Shown here piece by piece: positions 15,086 to 26,900 of a stretch of DNA of 64,000 nucleotides (positions within the stretch are counted from its first letter, which is position 1; every line of letters begins with the position of its first letter). This DNA comes from Amia ocellicauda (taxonomy: Eukaryota > Chordata > Actinopteri > Amiiformes > Amiidae): contig NC_089860.1 in assembly GCF_036373705.1 (NCBI RefSeq), positions 36,528,921 through 36,592,920 on the forward strand, given 5' to 3'. The notes beneath the pieces are model-generated. The model saw only the letters and a list, made by a program, of their open reading frames with translations. It made no database searches and was not told where the DNA came from. A program made the position numbers and the translations under genes.

Positions 15086-15269
15086 GGTGCATGTTACCTG
15101 CCTGTCTGACAGGTCTATATGTTCACACGTACAGTGTTGGGGTTCAGTGACACTTAATACTCTGATACCGACCAGCTAGAGATAAATAATTATACTAGAG
15201 GAGTAATAATATATTTAGTGTGATATTAATAGTCAACAAAGTCTAAATGTAACAATTTTGGCATTACAG

Positions 15270-15435
15270 GATATATATAAAGATATATATAAAGATAGAT
15301 ATATACACACACACATACATAGATACATACATATACACACACATTGCACACAGCCTGAAAATCTGAAGCGTCCACATTGGTGTTTATATATAGCATACAT
15401 ACATACATACATACATACATACATACATACCTCGT
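15270..15435. repeat. Compound microsatellite cluster (ATAGAT/CACA/ATAC)
   Basis: Runs of 'gatatatataaa', 'cacacacacatacatag' and then about nine consecutive ATAC tetramers (about 15,393-15,430). Simple sequence in the first intron of the PTPRU-like gene, with no sign of coding. Confidence 0.85.
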
Positions 15436-15589
15436 GTATATATGTTTGTGTTTATATTGACACACAGGCACATAAAGACCTAGCCTACGTAAAACAAACT
15501 GAAATATCTACACACGATGCGGGGCATCATTTGTCTGCGAAATGATTTGAAAGCGTCGGAGTGAAACACAAAGCAACTTCTGACTGATG

Positions 15590-16320
15590 AGCATCACATC
15601 CTCCGACCCCGCGAAACTTTGTGACTTGAGCCCGCAGACGCAGCTCTCCGGCCCGCCGGGCTCCGGGCGCAGCTGGCAGCAGAGAGGAGGCATCCTTCAG
15701 CAGCGCAGATGTCCAGCCCGGACCGGCCGGAGGACCGCACCGAGGACCGGCCGAGGACCGCACCGAGGACCGGCCAGCGCTGCGCTATCAACCCGCTGCC
15801 GGACGCGCAGCTCGGCGCTCTGTGTCTGCGGACGGACACCTCGCAGTCGCTCCGCAAAGTCCAAAGTCGTGAGAAACGAAACGCCCGGACCGGAGCCGCA
15901 CGGACCGCCGCCCCCAGCCGTGCGACCGCAAAAAAGTTTATTCGTGTCGGGGGAGAGCGGACGGGGCTCCGGGGCTCCGGGGCTCCTCTCCGCAGCGCCG
16001 GGCAGCGACGCGCACACCCCCGGGAGAGAGAGCCCGTCTCCGCGCCGTCCGCTCCGAGCGCCGCACAACTTCGGTAACTTCGAGCCCACCGTCGTCCAGA
16101 CCCCCGGCCTTACCTGTCGGCGTCTCCGAGCCATCGGCGTAGATGTGCACGGCCAGCATGAGCAGCAGAGCCCTGGCGTTCATGGTCCCGTTTTAGTCCA
16201 GTTTGGTCCGGTCCGTGTGCGCAATCAATCCCGGCGCCGGAGACTCAGCGACTCGGAGCCGCAGCGGAGACTCGGCGCGCTGGGCGGCTGGGGGCTGACG
16301 TCACCGCCAGCCCTCCGAAC
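15590..16320 (-). promoter_or_regulatory. CpG island and promoter region of the PTPRU-like gene
   Basis: Dense CpG stretch covering the signal-peptide exon and both flanks. A perfect palindromic cAMP response element, TGACGTCA, lies at 16,296-16,303, about 113 bp upstream of the start codon in minus-strand sense. A (TC)n tract follows immediately upstream at 16,335-16,410. On the gene strand this reads (GA)n, a sequence that can exclude nucleosomes or bind GAGA-type factors. The transcription start cannot be fixed from sequence alone. Confidence 0.65.
16114..16183 (-). CDS. ptpru: Signal-peptide exon of a PTPRU-like receptor tyrosine phosphatase (partial gene)
   Basis: The first coding exon has 23 codons plus one base (phase 1) and ends in a consensus donor CAG|GTAAGG. 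It begins MNARALLLMLAVHIY and ends GSETPT: a short basic start, a leucine-rich hydrophobic core, then a polar cleavage region. The residues next to the splice site resemble the end of the human PTPRU first exon (ETETPA-like, then a phase 1 junction). PTPRU is a type IIB receptor phosphatase with MAM, Ig, FN3, transmembrane and tandem PTP domains, acting in adhesion and signalling at the plasma membrane. The remaining exons would lie left of base 1. Identification rests on this short similarity, the CpG island, the large following intron, and linkage to GMEB1 (both on human 1p35, same order and orientation). It could instead be another secreted or membrane protein; I am moderately sure. Confidence 0.55.
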
Positions 16321-16331
16321 TGGGAGGATTT

Positions 16332-16334
<3 letters not shown>

Positions 16335-16410
<76 letters not shown>
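16335..16410. repeat. (TC)38 microsatellite
   Basis: Seventy-six bases of uninterrupted TC, reading (GA)n on the strand of the PTPRU-like gene and beginning about 150 bp upstream of its start codon. Its length makes it very likely polymorphic. Confidence 0.97.
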
Positions 16411-16412
<2 letters not shown>

Positions 16413-16566
16413 AGTGCAGAACGAGGAAGCCGGTCAGAAGACGAGTGCAGGACGCCCCCTGCTGGTCGTGTCCAAGTTTGGGGAGAGAAGTTCCCGCACG
16501 CAGACGCCGCGGTCGGCTGTTTCACTGTCATTGTCTCCCTGCTGCTCTGCGCCAATGAGTTTATAG

Positions 16567-16599
16567 CAGCGCAATCAGCGCAATCAGCGCAATCAGCGG
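16567..16599. repeat. Triplicated 9-bp AGCGCAATC motif
   Basis: Three direct tandem copies of a 9-bp word containing GCAATCAGC. They lie just upstream of the (TC)n tract, and a CCAAT sequence occurs nearby (about 16,552). Could be a small binding-site cluster or simple slippage. Confidence 0.7.
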
Positions 16600-16719
16600 T
16601 CGCTAAACTGCGCGCCAGGGATGTGCAGACAGCAGCGCTGCGCATTTAAACCTGCTCTTCACACCGGGGTCGCTGTCTCCGCCTGGAGGAACACCGTGCG
16701 CACTGGCATCATGAGAAGC

Positions 16720-17106
16720 GGGGACAGCAAGGACAGCGGGAACAGCAGGGACAGCAGGGACAGCAAGGACAGCGGGGACAGTGGGGACAGCGGGGACAGC
16801 AGGGACAGCAAGGACAGCGGGGACAGCGGGGACAGCAGGGACAGCGGGGACAGTGGGGACAGCGGGGACAGCAAGGACAGCGAGGACAGCGGGGACAGCG
16901 GGGACAGCGGGGACAGCAAGGACAGCGGGGACAGCAGGGACAGTGGGGACAGCAAGGACAGCAGGGACAGCAAGGACAGCGGGGACAGCAAGGACAGCGA
17001 GGACAGTGGGGACAGCGGGGACAGCAGGGACAGCGGGGACAGCGGGGACAGCAGGGACAGCGGGGACAGCAAGGACAGCGGGAACAGCAGGGACAGCGGG
17101 GACAGA
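16720..17106. repeat. 9-bp GGGACAGCR VNTR, G-quadruplex prone
   Basis: About 43 tandem copies of a 9-bp unit, GGGACAGCG or GGACAGCAA-like. Blocks such as the one near 16,778 have four G-runs of three or more bases separated by five or six bases (ACAGC loops), which fits the classical G-quadruplex pattern on the plus strand many times over. All frames are open because the unit has no stop. The aspartate-serine repeats predicted in one frame resemble acidic bone-matrix proteins but are a repeat artefact. Confidence 0.95.
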
Positions 17107-17357
17107 AGCTCAGTCGGTGTTTGTGTCCCGCAGACGCGGTGCGGTGTGGACGCCCCAGTGGGGTCTACACTGCAGAAACCACCAGAGCGGTGCGCTGCTC
17201 TCTGTGTCTGAGGCAGAGGCATGTATGTAATAATATCATGAATCCCTGTCGCCCTCCAGGGCTGTTTCTGACGCCACCTGCTGCCCGGGTCCGAGCACTG
17301 CGCCTGCGCCGCTGCACTGTGTGATGCTCAGGGCGCCTCGGTGCACAGCTGTCCACA

Positions 17358-17950
17358 GCGCAGCTCACAGGGGTGACACAGGAGTGACACAGGGGTGACA
17401 CAGCGCAGCTCACAGGGGTGACACAGGGGTGACACAGGAGTGACACAGGGGTGACACAGCGCAGCTCACAGGGGTGACACAGGGGTGACACAGCGCAGCT
17501 TACAGGGGTGACACAGGGGTGACACAGGAGTGACACAGGGGTGACACAGGGGTGACACAGGAGTGACACAGGGGTGACACAGGAGTGACACAGCGCAGCT
17601 CACAGGGGTGACACAGGAGTGACACAGGGGTGACACAGCGCAGCTTACAGGGGTGACACAGGGGTGACACAGGAGTGACACAGGGGTGACACAGGGGTGA
17701 CACAGGAGTGACACAGGGGTGACACAGGAGTGACACAGCGCAGCTCACAGGGGTGACACAGGAGTGACACAGGGGTGACACAGGGGTGACACAGCGCAGC
17801 TTACAGGGGTGACACAGGGGTGACACAGCGCAGCTCACAGGGGTGACACAGGGGTGACACGGGTGACACAGCGCAGCTCACAGGGGTGACACAGGGGTGA
17901 CACAGCGCAGCTCACAGGGGTGACACAGGGGTGACACAGGGGTGACACAG
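17358..17950. repeat. 11-bp GGGTGACACAG VNTR with 12-bp spacer
   Basis: Tandem array of an 11-bp unit, GGGTGACACAG or GAGTGACACAG, interrupted at irregular intervals by the 12-bp spacer CGCAGCTCACAG (or CGCAGCTTACAG), giving higher-order blocks. It starts about 250 bp after the 9-bp VNTR. Not coding. Confidence 0.95.
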
Positions 17951-20900
17951 CGGCGTGGGGGCTCAGTGTTTCTCCCACTGCTGTCGAAGCCAGTCGAACC
18001 TCCGGGGGTGGTAAAGCAGAGCACGACCCTGGGCGCAGGAGGGGCACACAGTAGGCTGTGGGCACAGCGCTGTCGGGTAACTTGCTCTGCTGCTTTGTGC
18101 GCCGATCGCGCGCTTTTCTAACTGCTGTTTAAGCCGCACTTTAAAGTGGTTCATACTGTCGAACTGAACGCCGGTGCCGGCACTGCCCGTGTGCGGATGA
18201 AACATGTCCACTCCACAGCACAGCAAATCATCCGTCTCTGTCGGGCCTGAGGTCTGTTCTCTGAAGTGTGGACGAGACAGACGGGGTGAAGTGCTGGGCC
18301 TGGACTGGGCCTCCTGTAGGTTCCTGTAGGTTCCCGTGTCTGTCCAGTGGCCTGGCTGTTGGTCCTCAATGAAAACCTGCAGTTAGCGCAGAAACAGCCC
18401 AGGTCGGGGGTCGGCCCTGTCCGGCTGTCTTGCACACGGCGCTGACCACGGAATAGATCTGCGTGACTCGTGAATTAGTATAATCTAAACAAGTTGATAA
18501 TGAAATAATGAAATCCTCCTTCGAGATATGAATAAAACAATTGCCTTTGCCCACATCCACCCCACAGTTACACCATGAAACAATCATCCAATGGTCTAAG
18601 AAAGCCCCCAGACATTTCAAATAACATTATAATTAACGCTATTTAAATATATGTGTGTATGAGTGAAAGAAAGAGATCAGCATTATAGTTTATAGTTATA
18701 CATTTTATTTATTCATGGACAAAAGCTTTCACCAGCTCCCAAAATATGACGGAAAGTCAATAGCCTAAATACCAACTTCTTTTACAGAACATATCAGTGA
18801 AGAGACTGAATTAAAGAGCACAGATTAGTGTTTGTATTAAAGTCAGTCGCATTTCGACATTTTAATTCTCGCTTTCACACGGTTGGGGTTTGGAAATTGC
18901 AGACGGCAGTGCCGGCGCTGTTTAAGACGCGTCTTTCTAAGCAGGTGTTATTAGCGGCGACACTGGGCCCGATCGCCGGTCCAGCCTGAGCCTCTCGGCG
19001 CATCAGTGCGGGGACAGCGCCCTCTAGCCGCCGTGAACACGAACTGTCGGTAAGACCTGCAGCAGCCCGGTTATATTTCACTGCTTATTTTGTGGTCATT
19101 TTGAATCGCAGCCTCAAACTGAGACAGAGGACATGGAGGTGTTTTCTCATCCAGCCGTCTCTCTTATCTGGAGGGGGAAATACTGGTTCCCAGGTGGGGT
19201 CTTCTTTTTCAATCAGGTTTCTATTATTCACACGGACAGGCTCTCTCTCCCGCAAGTCTTTTAAATGAGGCCGGGCTTTAATTCCTCAACACAGCTGCCG
19301 AATCTCAGCACTCCTGCATTGTCCCAGTGCTGAGTCAGGAAGCAGGGTGATCTGGGGCAATTGAACTCAATTACAATGGTCATTTCTACTGTTTGGCCAT
19401 GAGAGCTACACTAAACCTCCCTGAGCTGGTCAGAAAATGACGCACAATAACACAGACACCGGGCACCGGCCCTGCTGAGTGCAGATGTGATCTCGGGAGT
19501 GGGTGCTGAAGCAGATGTTTATGGCATCTGCATTAGTGTGCGATTTCAGATCATTCCTCACACTGCCGCTCTTTTGCGGTTTCTGTCAAGATGACTCAAG
19601 CGTGGCGTGACGCTGCGGTGCTGGCAGAGGCCCCAGGCCGCGCTGGGAACTGAAACCTGCTCTTCTGAGCACCGGTGGCACATGCTTCCGCATCTCCAAC
19701 CAACCCCGACTGGCAGGCAGGGCAGTTATCAGCAGCTGCGGCTCTGTGGACGCGCCAGGCCAGGCATGTTGCAACATTCATACAGAACAGAGATCAGATA
19801 AGGACAGGAGTGTGATACTGTAATACCAACAGAAGCCGACTTGATCACATCAGAATCAAACCGTTTTTGGCCTGTCTGTATGTTTGCCTCTCAGCGCTGC
19901 GTCGGATATTGATGGGCACCAGATGCACACACCCGCGCGCGCCGCACATCCGTCAGGCCGAGAGAGCAGCCCCGGCGCATGCATCTGAATGCCAACCAGG
20001 CGCAGCGCACTGTCACAGCGCCTCATCCCTCATCGGCCCGCCACAGCCTGTGCATCACCGGCCCGCTTCCCTGGCAGCGCTCTCTGTGCCTGCGCCTTTC
20101 CTGAGCGTCTGCTTTGATAAGGAGAGCGTCCCCAGGCGAACGCTGAGTTGTTGTCGGCCGCTGGGTGGACGTCAAGCAGCAGCACTCACAACTCCGATCC
20201 TCCAGGCTCTCTTGGTTGGCCACCGCCCCGTCCCCCTTAATTATATAACATGATGAATGTTTTGTTGCCCTGGACCGAGCTGGTGGTCTTAAAGGGTTAA
20301 TGACATAACGATTGATCAATCCTAGCAGACAGTGGCCCGTCAGGAGCCCGTCTTTCACCTATACACACCTAGTTGCGTTGCGAGAGCGAGAGCCGTGAGA
20401 CTCTTTCACAAACAAGGACGGGATTTGGCCATCAGCTGGCATCCAGATAGACTAATGACTGACCTTGGGCAGCCAGTCGTGGTTGTGCCCTGAGAACGAC
20501 AGCGCCAGCAAAAGTGCTGAAGAAGCAGAAGGCAGCGGAGAGTTATAACAACAATTACAGCCTGTCGGTAGCCGATTGGGCAATAAACACAATATGGTTC
20601 GGCTGCTTTCCCTCCATTCCTCCCCGTCACATGCAGATTAATCAAGCTGCTGCTGGTAAAAGGAAAAGAGTGAAAATAATTTGCAGCCGTAACTTGAACC
20701 CACCTGTGTTTTGTCTCCGACTGGGCAGGAGACCGGAAAGTGTCACAGCCAACGAGAAGTGGAAATCTCACCTGAGAGTCGATCCCCAGGGGCCACTTGT
20801 CAACAGCACTGGTGTGACTCCTTGTGCAAGTTCATCTGGGTACATTGGCTGTAGGATTTGTGCACTTTTAATATGGTTTACTGTGGCTTAACCATAGTTT

Positions 20901-23900
20901 TACAGTAGTTTCCAGTGGGTTCACAGACCTTCACCGTCTTTCACTACAAACAGTGGTATACCAGAGTAAACATGTCTTCGAAACATTTCTCATGGTATTC
21001 CCAGGCTCCAGTGTAGGCTCCAGCTTGGGGAACCCGTAGAGAACCACGGTCAAACTGCGGTAAAACCCCACACTGTCCGACTGCAGTAAAACCCCAGTCA
21101 AACCATGTAAAAAGTGCACGATACCTGGGCTAAATTTAACAGCAGAAACGTGCATCAGGAGCAGAAACAAATCATATATTTTAACATCTTCCTTGTTGCT
21201 TCAAACTTCACTGCCGCCAAAGTGAAGAAAAGCTCGTTTTAAACCACTTTGCAGGGCTGAATTCAGAGGCAGAAGGCAGCCTGTCAGACGAGTCTCACCC
21301 CTCCGCACGACCCCATGATGGTTTTTAAGTGCCTTCGGTAACGCGTCTCTATCTACAGCTCGGATCGGCACCCCGAGCCTCTTTGGGTTTTGGCGGGACA
21401 GAGTAATTACACCGTTCCCCAGGGGCCTCCGATAAAAACCACTGGGAAAGAGATGAAAGAGGTAATTGAAGACACGCAGCTGGGTATCGAACAGTGGAGA
21501 GTTTTGCACCTCGGTGAATGCGAATGAGAGTGACCCTTGTCGAGGTATTGCTCAGTCGGTTCACAGCGGGGGGGGAAACAATCATTTAAAAAAAGACTGG
21601 CCACAAAAGACTGAGTTGAGGAGAACCTCTTCTGTGTCCCGAGGCTGGGGTAATAAGCTGTGGTGGGCAGAGAGGCGCCATGCCCGCGTGCCCATAGCGA
21701 GGCCCCGACTGTGACTGGGGAGTTTGCCTCTTTAACGGAAGGGCAGCCCATCCTCCTGTGCCGAGGAAGTCCTGGACGTGGTGCGCCAGTCTGAATAACA
21801 ACCCCAGCTGAGGCACGGCACCACAGGCAGGAAGAAACGTATGGAAATTGGATGGAGAGATGGATGTTTGGAGAGCGGTGTAAACGTCCATTCAATTCAA
21901 GTAGAAAACAGCAACTAACAAGAGACTAGCGATCAATCGCATCTTCTGTTTTGCAATTCGAATCTTCAAAATTCAGTTAATAGAAACCATCGTCTATTTC
22001 CGTGAGCCCCATACCGGTACCCCGTACCTTCGGCCGGTTTCGTAAAGGAAAGAATATACTTTAAAAAAAACAGGTCACGGTCTGAGGACGGAGTAGCCAT
22101 CGTAAAAATCAGTAACTCTAATGTGATCATATTCATAAAGCATTAGAACTCAATGTGTAAACACACACACACACACACACATCGATGGTTTTAAAACATT
22201 TTATTCACCTCAAAACCACCGAAATGGGCTCCTATACACTGTGCTGCAGAAAACACTGGTAGTTCCTGTTTCGTTGTCCACAGCTGTGCTCTTCTTATAT
22301 ATATTTGACACAAATGCACGGATCTCTTCCTCGCGCTGGGACAGTGTGACCAGGTGGCACCCCGCACTGTGCCACCCTTCCCCCCCGAGCTCACCGCAGC
22401 GCCAGGCATTGGCAGTCGGAACACGCGCCCCGGCTGAAACAGATAAAGCTTCCTCTCTACAGGAAAAGGAGATGTAGGCCGAGATATCAGAAATTAATTA
22501 AAGAGAGGGGGATGTCATCCGAGGATCTCAACCAAGCATGGAGAGCACGGCGACTGAGGCGGACAAAAAAACCTCTTCAGCTTGCGACGGCCTCTCTTTC
22601 TTGTATGATTAGATTCCTTTTTCCCTTTTCCCCCCCTTTCTTTCTCTACTTATTTCTTTCTCTCGCTGTCTCTGCCTCCCAGCCGCGCTCGCATTGTGAT
22701 CTCCCCCTCGGAGGGACAGGTCGCTCTCCAGTGAGCAGAGACGGTTCATCTCCATCGCGATAATGAATGAAAAGGGGGTGGGGGGGCAAATAATAAAATC
22801 CCAATCTCTGCTCTTCATCAATCTATTTTCCACTTAAGCACCCCACAATGGGAGTTATTAACTTCCGAGCGGCTGCTTTTCTCTCACGCGATCACAAAGG
22901 AGAAAGTGAAGTTCAAACACCGGTTCCAACCTGTTCCGACGAGCCTGTTATCTGGGGGCTGAATCAATATAGTGACTCGGGGTGATGCTAAAAGGACTTT
23001 CTAAAAGAAAAGAATATGCAGTCCAACTTCTTTCTCAAACTGCTCAATCAGTCAGTCGCAGTGTCCTGTCACAGGCAGCAGCTTGTCACAGCTCTACATG
23101 GAAGCCAGTGTAGTCTAACAAGGTACGAAACTGTCATCTCCTCACAACGAAGAACATGGTGAGACTGAGTGAGGCAGTTTGTCCGGCTCAGCTCAGACTG
23201 GGCAGGAGGAGAGAGATGGGGATCTGGGGTCTGGTGTTTGACAAGAGGGACATGTATACAGAGAAGGGAAGAGACTTTGGCCAAGACCTGAACCAGACGG
23301 GGATTCCCTGGCTTTCACTCATGACAGATGAGGTGGAAGAATAGTTCTCATCACAAAGATTTGTTGTGCCGTTACACAAAGAATCTAAAATTCCCAGAAG
23401 CTTCCGCCCAGCTTGCACAGTACATTGCCTGTCATCTTCGAAATTGAAACACAGAAAATAACAGGGAAGAAAACAAACCCAGGGTAATGATCCAAAGGGC
23501 CCAATGTTCCTGGTCTGTCTGCGGAGACGTGAAGCGAGGAGATGCCAATCGCCCCCCCATAACTTAAAGACAGGCTGTGGCTGGGAGGGAGGGGTCCAAC
23601 GTCTCCCTCTCAAGCAGTTCAGGCCAGCCCTCCCCAAGCAGGAGAAAGCGGCGCCCGGAGAGGTTTTTGTGGCAGGAGTTTTGGCAGCGGTACATAGTCA
23701 GTGAGCGGAGAGACTCGAAAAACTGGAACTAATCAATAAAACATGTTCCTTTGGTAATACTGTCTCGTACCCTCACATCTATAGCGGCTAACAAGGAATC
23801 GATATCATATTCATAGGTGGTGAACACAACCTGAGAAATGAATGTAGTCAAACAGACCTTCTCCTCCAGGGAATGCGAAGGTGAGAGCATTCAAAAGTTC

Positions 23901-26900
23901 ATTCAAATCAGAGACAAGATACTACAGCTATTGCACAACAAAGCTGAGGTTTTGATGTTCAATTACATCGTCCTCGGGGCGCACACACGGTATTAGCATA
24001 TGACAACAGACCAATCGTATTACGCTTACACAAACAGTGCTCATATTTCGGTTAATAAGGATTTTATCAGTTGTAATGCATCGCTTTACTGTATGTTTCC
24101 TCTCCCAGGTGTCCCGCGTCTTCCTCGGCCCGGAGCACAATTCACAAGCCTGGCTGATCATCACAGCGCACCGTACCATATGACACGAGCCAATATAACG
24201 AGCTATAATCCGGGAGGTTTTTACAATGATTTCAGTTCATTAAGTCCTGGCACTCGAGGACTGGGTGGGGAGAGGATAAAACTGGTTAAATAAAACACAA
24301 AGCTGGTGCTGAAAATATTCTCTCTCTCAGGTTATTAACCTGGCAATAGATACCCTTCGCTAACACAACGACGGCACCAACCGAGAGATAAAAGGTCCGC
24401 CTCACGCCAGGAGGAAATGAAATTACAGACGAGGATGAGAGCAGACGGGTTCGGCACAACCGAGCCTCGGCGCCGACTTGTGTGGGGATTTTCAATTGAA
24501 GCCTCTAACGTGTTTAACCATGCAGGACTCTGAGCCCCAGCTCCCCCAGCGCCGAGGTAATGGATTAGCAGACACATAATTTAATTTCACCTCAATTAAA
24601 ATCTCACTAATGCAAACAAACGCAGAGCGAGACAGGTCTGATTCGCCGGGGGGGCAGGAGAGCGAGGGGTCGGGGTTCAGCTCGCTGTCCTCCCGAGACA
24701 CGGGCTACACAACCAGGAGACACAAGCGGGCTCGACACACAACTCACACACCTGAAAACCCCCATTCCTAACATCGTTCTCTCTCACATTCACTCCTGCT
24801 TCGACTCCATCGCTGTGAACTATGTCACACAAACCTCAGCTCTGTAACGTGCGTCGACTCTTCACCGTTGTGCTGAGAGTAGCGTTGCTGAAACACAAAG
24901 TTTACGCACCACACATTACAGCACAGAGAAGGGAAAGATACGCAAGGTCTATAGGTGTGCCAGTTCATAGACATTCAATTTGTTAATTACAACAAGAACA
25001 ACAAAAAGTACATTGTTTAAAAATATGTATATGTATAGAATAAGAAAAGGGTATTTTTTCTCACACAATGTACATTATAAGAACAGACAGCCTTCAGAAA
25101 TATAATTAATGTCGCCATCCGAAGGTCATTTACTGTCCACATCATTTACTCAATGTTTACCATAATACATATGATTTTTTTTTAATAATTATTATAATAA
25201 ATTTAGGTCGTGTACGTTTCAGGGAAATTAAATGTTCTTGGTGAATCACTGTTTAACAACACCATGAAACAATACACATCAGAACTGAACTGGAGACAGA
25301 AGGTAACTGGACAAGCAGGTTGATACACAAATACGCTGCATTCTCAGAAGTCATGGGCTCAGCCTCCTGCAACACTAATGGGCCGAGGTATTTCTGCGAA
25401 GACCACCAGGACCGGACGGACACACTGTGAGAGTCTGGACAGAGGTGCTGTAAGGGTATGATATTGTACCGTGTCACAAACACGGGAGTGGAACAAGTCA
25501 AACAACGTCCCCAGGAACAGCACACTGTCGGCTCGGCGCAATGTCCCTGCTGCCTCAGCCAGAAGGATCGCAGGAGTCATGAAGACCACCGTGGTACCAC
25601 TGCTGTTGGCAGTACAGGGTAGATAAGAGGCCCAGAGAAGATAAGCACCGCAGTGCCTCTGCCCGTCCAGCACAACTGATACTGAGATCGATCGATCGGC
25701 CGCAGCTGGTCCAGCTCTTCACACAGACACGATCAATGTCCCTGTCAAACACAATGTGTCTGGAGCGAAAACAGTCCGGTCAGTTGAGCCAAGGCTTGGA
25801 CTTGGATACTGGAGAGGTGCAGCCATGAAAGAGGTGTCTGATCGTCTTCAGCAGCAGACATACTGAAATCCCCCCCACTCAACGAACAATTATAAAACCC
25901 ATGAACTCAATGCAAATAAAAACAAAGCAAACTACAACAACCACCAAGAAACAATAACTCTTGTTAGTAGTGAGGGCTGCTTCTCATGGGGCCGAGCGAC
26001 AGGGCAACTACAGCCCCTGGCTCAGCGCTCAGACCGCGGCCGGATTTGCAACGTCAATTTGCCAGTCAAATGGCTGCAACAATCAGCCCTCTATCACTGC
26101 GGCCTGGCGCTCACCTGCTGCTGGAGATGTGACATCCGGCTGCGGGGCACGGGAGACCTCTGAAAGAGACGGCTGAAGGACATGCTGCACACCAAACAGC
26201 TTGCTGCATGTGGACACATCTGGAGACACCTGCTCTGCGTGCGACGCATTACATATTTATAACACAAGACTGGCTGCATATTCTACTGCATCTCCTGTGG
26301 GATTTTGTGTGTAAAAGTTATTCATGGACATACTGACAACTTGATCGCTCACCACTCAAGAGGAGAGTTAGACCAATTTGACACAGAACTCCCTATTCAG
26401 ATCACCAGTGTGTTCACCTTTTAGCACTAGCAATCTAACCAGGGTTTGTTTTGAATGACAAGACTGCTGTGTGGGCTACTCAGTTAGCCGAGACTGAAAT
26501 CCCTGGAGGTGTCGCTTTGCCTGGAGTGACAGCTGACCTGTGGTCCCAGCACAGACTTCCACCCCCTATCTGAGAGCTAACCAGTGACACAACCTGAGAA
26601 ACACATGCTCTGGGTTATCTTGTCCAGCTGGAGGACTTTACTGTGGCCTAATGCAGGTTTGAACAACCGCTTTCTAAACAGTGGTCAGCTAATGCCTTGT
26701 GCGTCAGATGACTCAAGTCACTTTTAAAGGCCTATATGTAATGCATCATGTAAAAGAGTATTTTCCTTATTTATTTATTTTACAGCTCTACCTGTAGAAG
26801 ATCCAGGTGTGTCTGAACCTCTCCTGCACCCACTCACAGATTCATAGGGCTGAGCTGGATCCAGGAGAAGAGGTCAGTTGGCCGTTGCTGTAGCCCAGTG

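Larger units (their letters stand above)
1..16113 (-). other. Presumed intron 1 of PTPRU-like gene; no exon recognised
   Basis: This stretch lies downstream, in minus-strand sense, of the donor site of the signal-peptide exon at 16,114-16,183. Type IIB receptor phosphatase genes usually have a very large first intron, so the whole stretch is read as intron. I looked for the next exon, which would begin a MAM domain with a Gly-Cys-Thr-Phe-Glu-like start, and did not recognise it. Open frames here are short, overlap on both strands and show no protein family. The stretch contains a LINE tail near 4.8 kb, a SINE-like tail near 8 kb, an 86-bp minisatellite at 14.3-15.1 kb, and AT-rich homeobox-site-like segments such as 12.1-12.8 kb. 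Confidence 0.5.

Noticed and set aside
14324..15092. Cysteine-valine-rich minus-strand frames
   Set aside because: Translations of the CA-rich minisatellite, repeated every 86 bp. Not a metallothionein- or keratin-associated-like protein.
15587..16558. 323-codon plus-strand open frame through the PTPRU-like CpG island
   Set aside because: High GC makes stops rare, and the frame runs straight through the (TC)38 microsatellite as Ser-Leu repeats. No homology, and it overlaps a well-formed minus-strand exon.
16621..17222. Asp-Ser repeat frame resembling dentin sialophosphoprotein
   Set aside because: Pure product of the 9-bp VNTR; other frames and the opposite strand are open too, with no signal peptide or splice structure.
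17165..18065. Repetitive Cys-His-Pro-Val frames
   Set aside because: Translations of the 11-bp VNTR; not coding.
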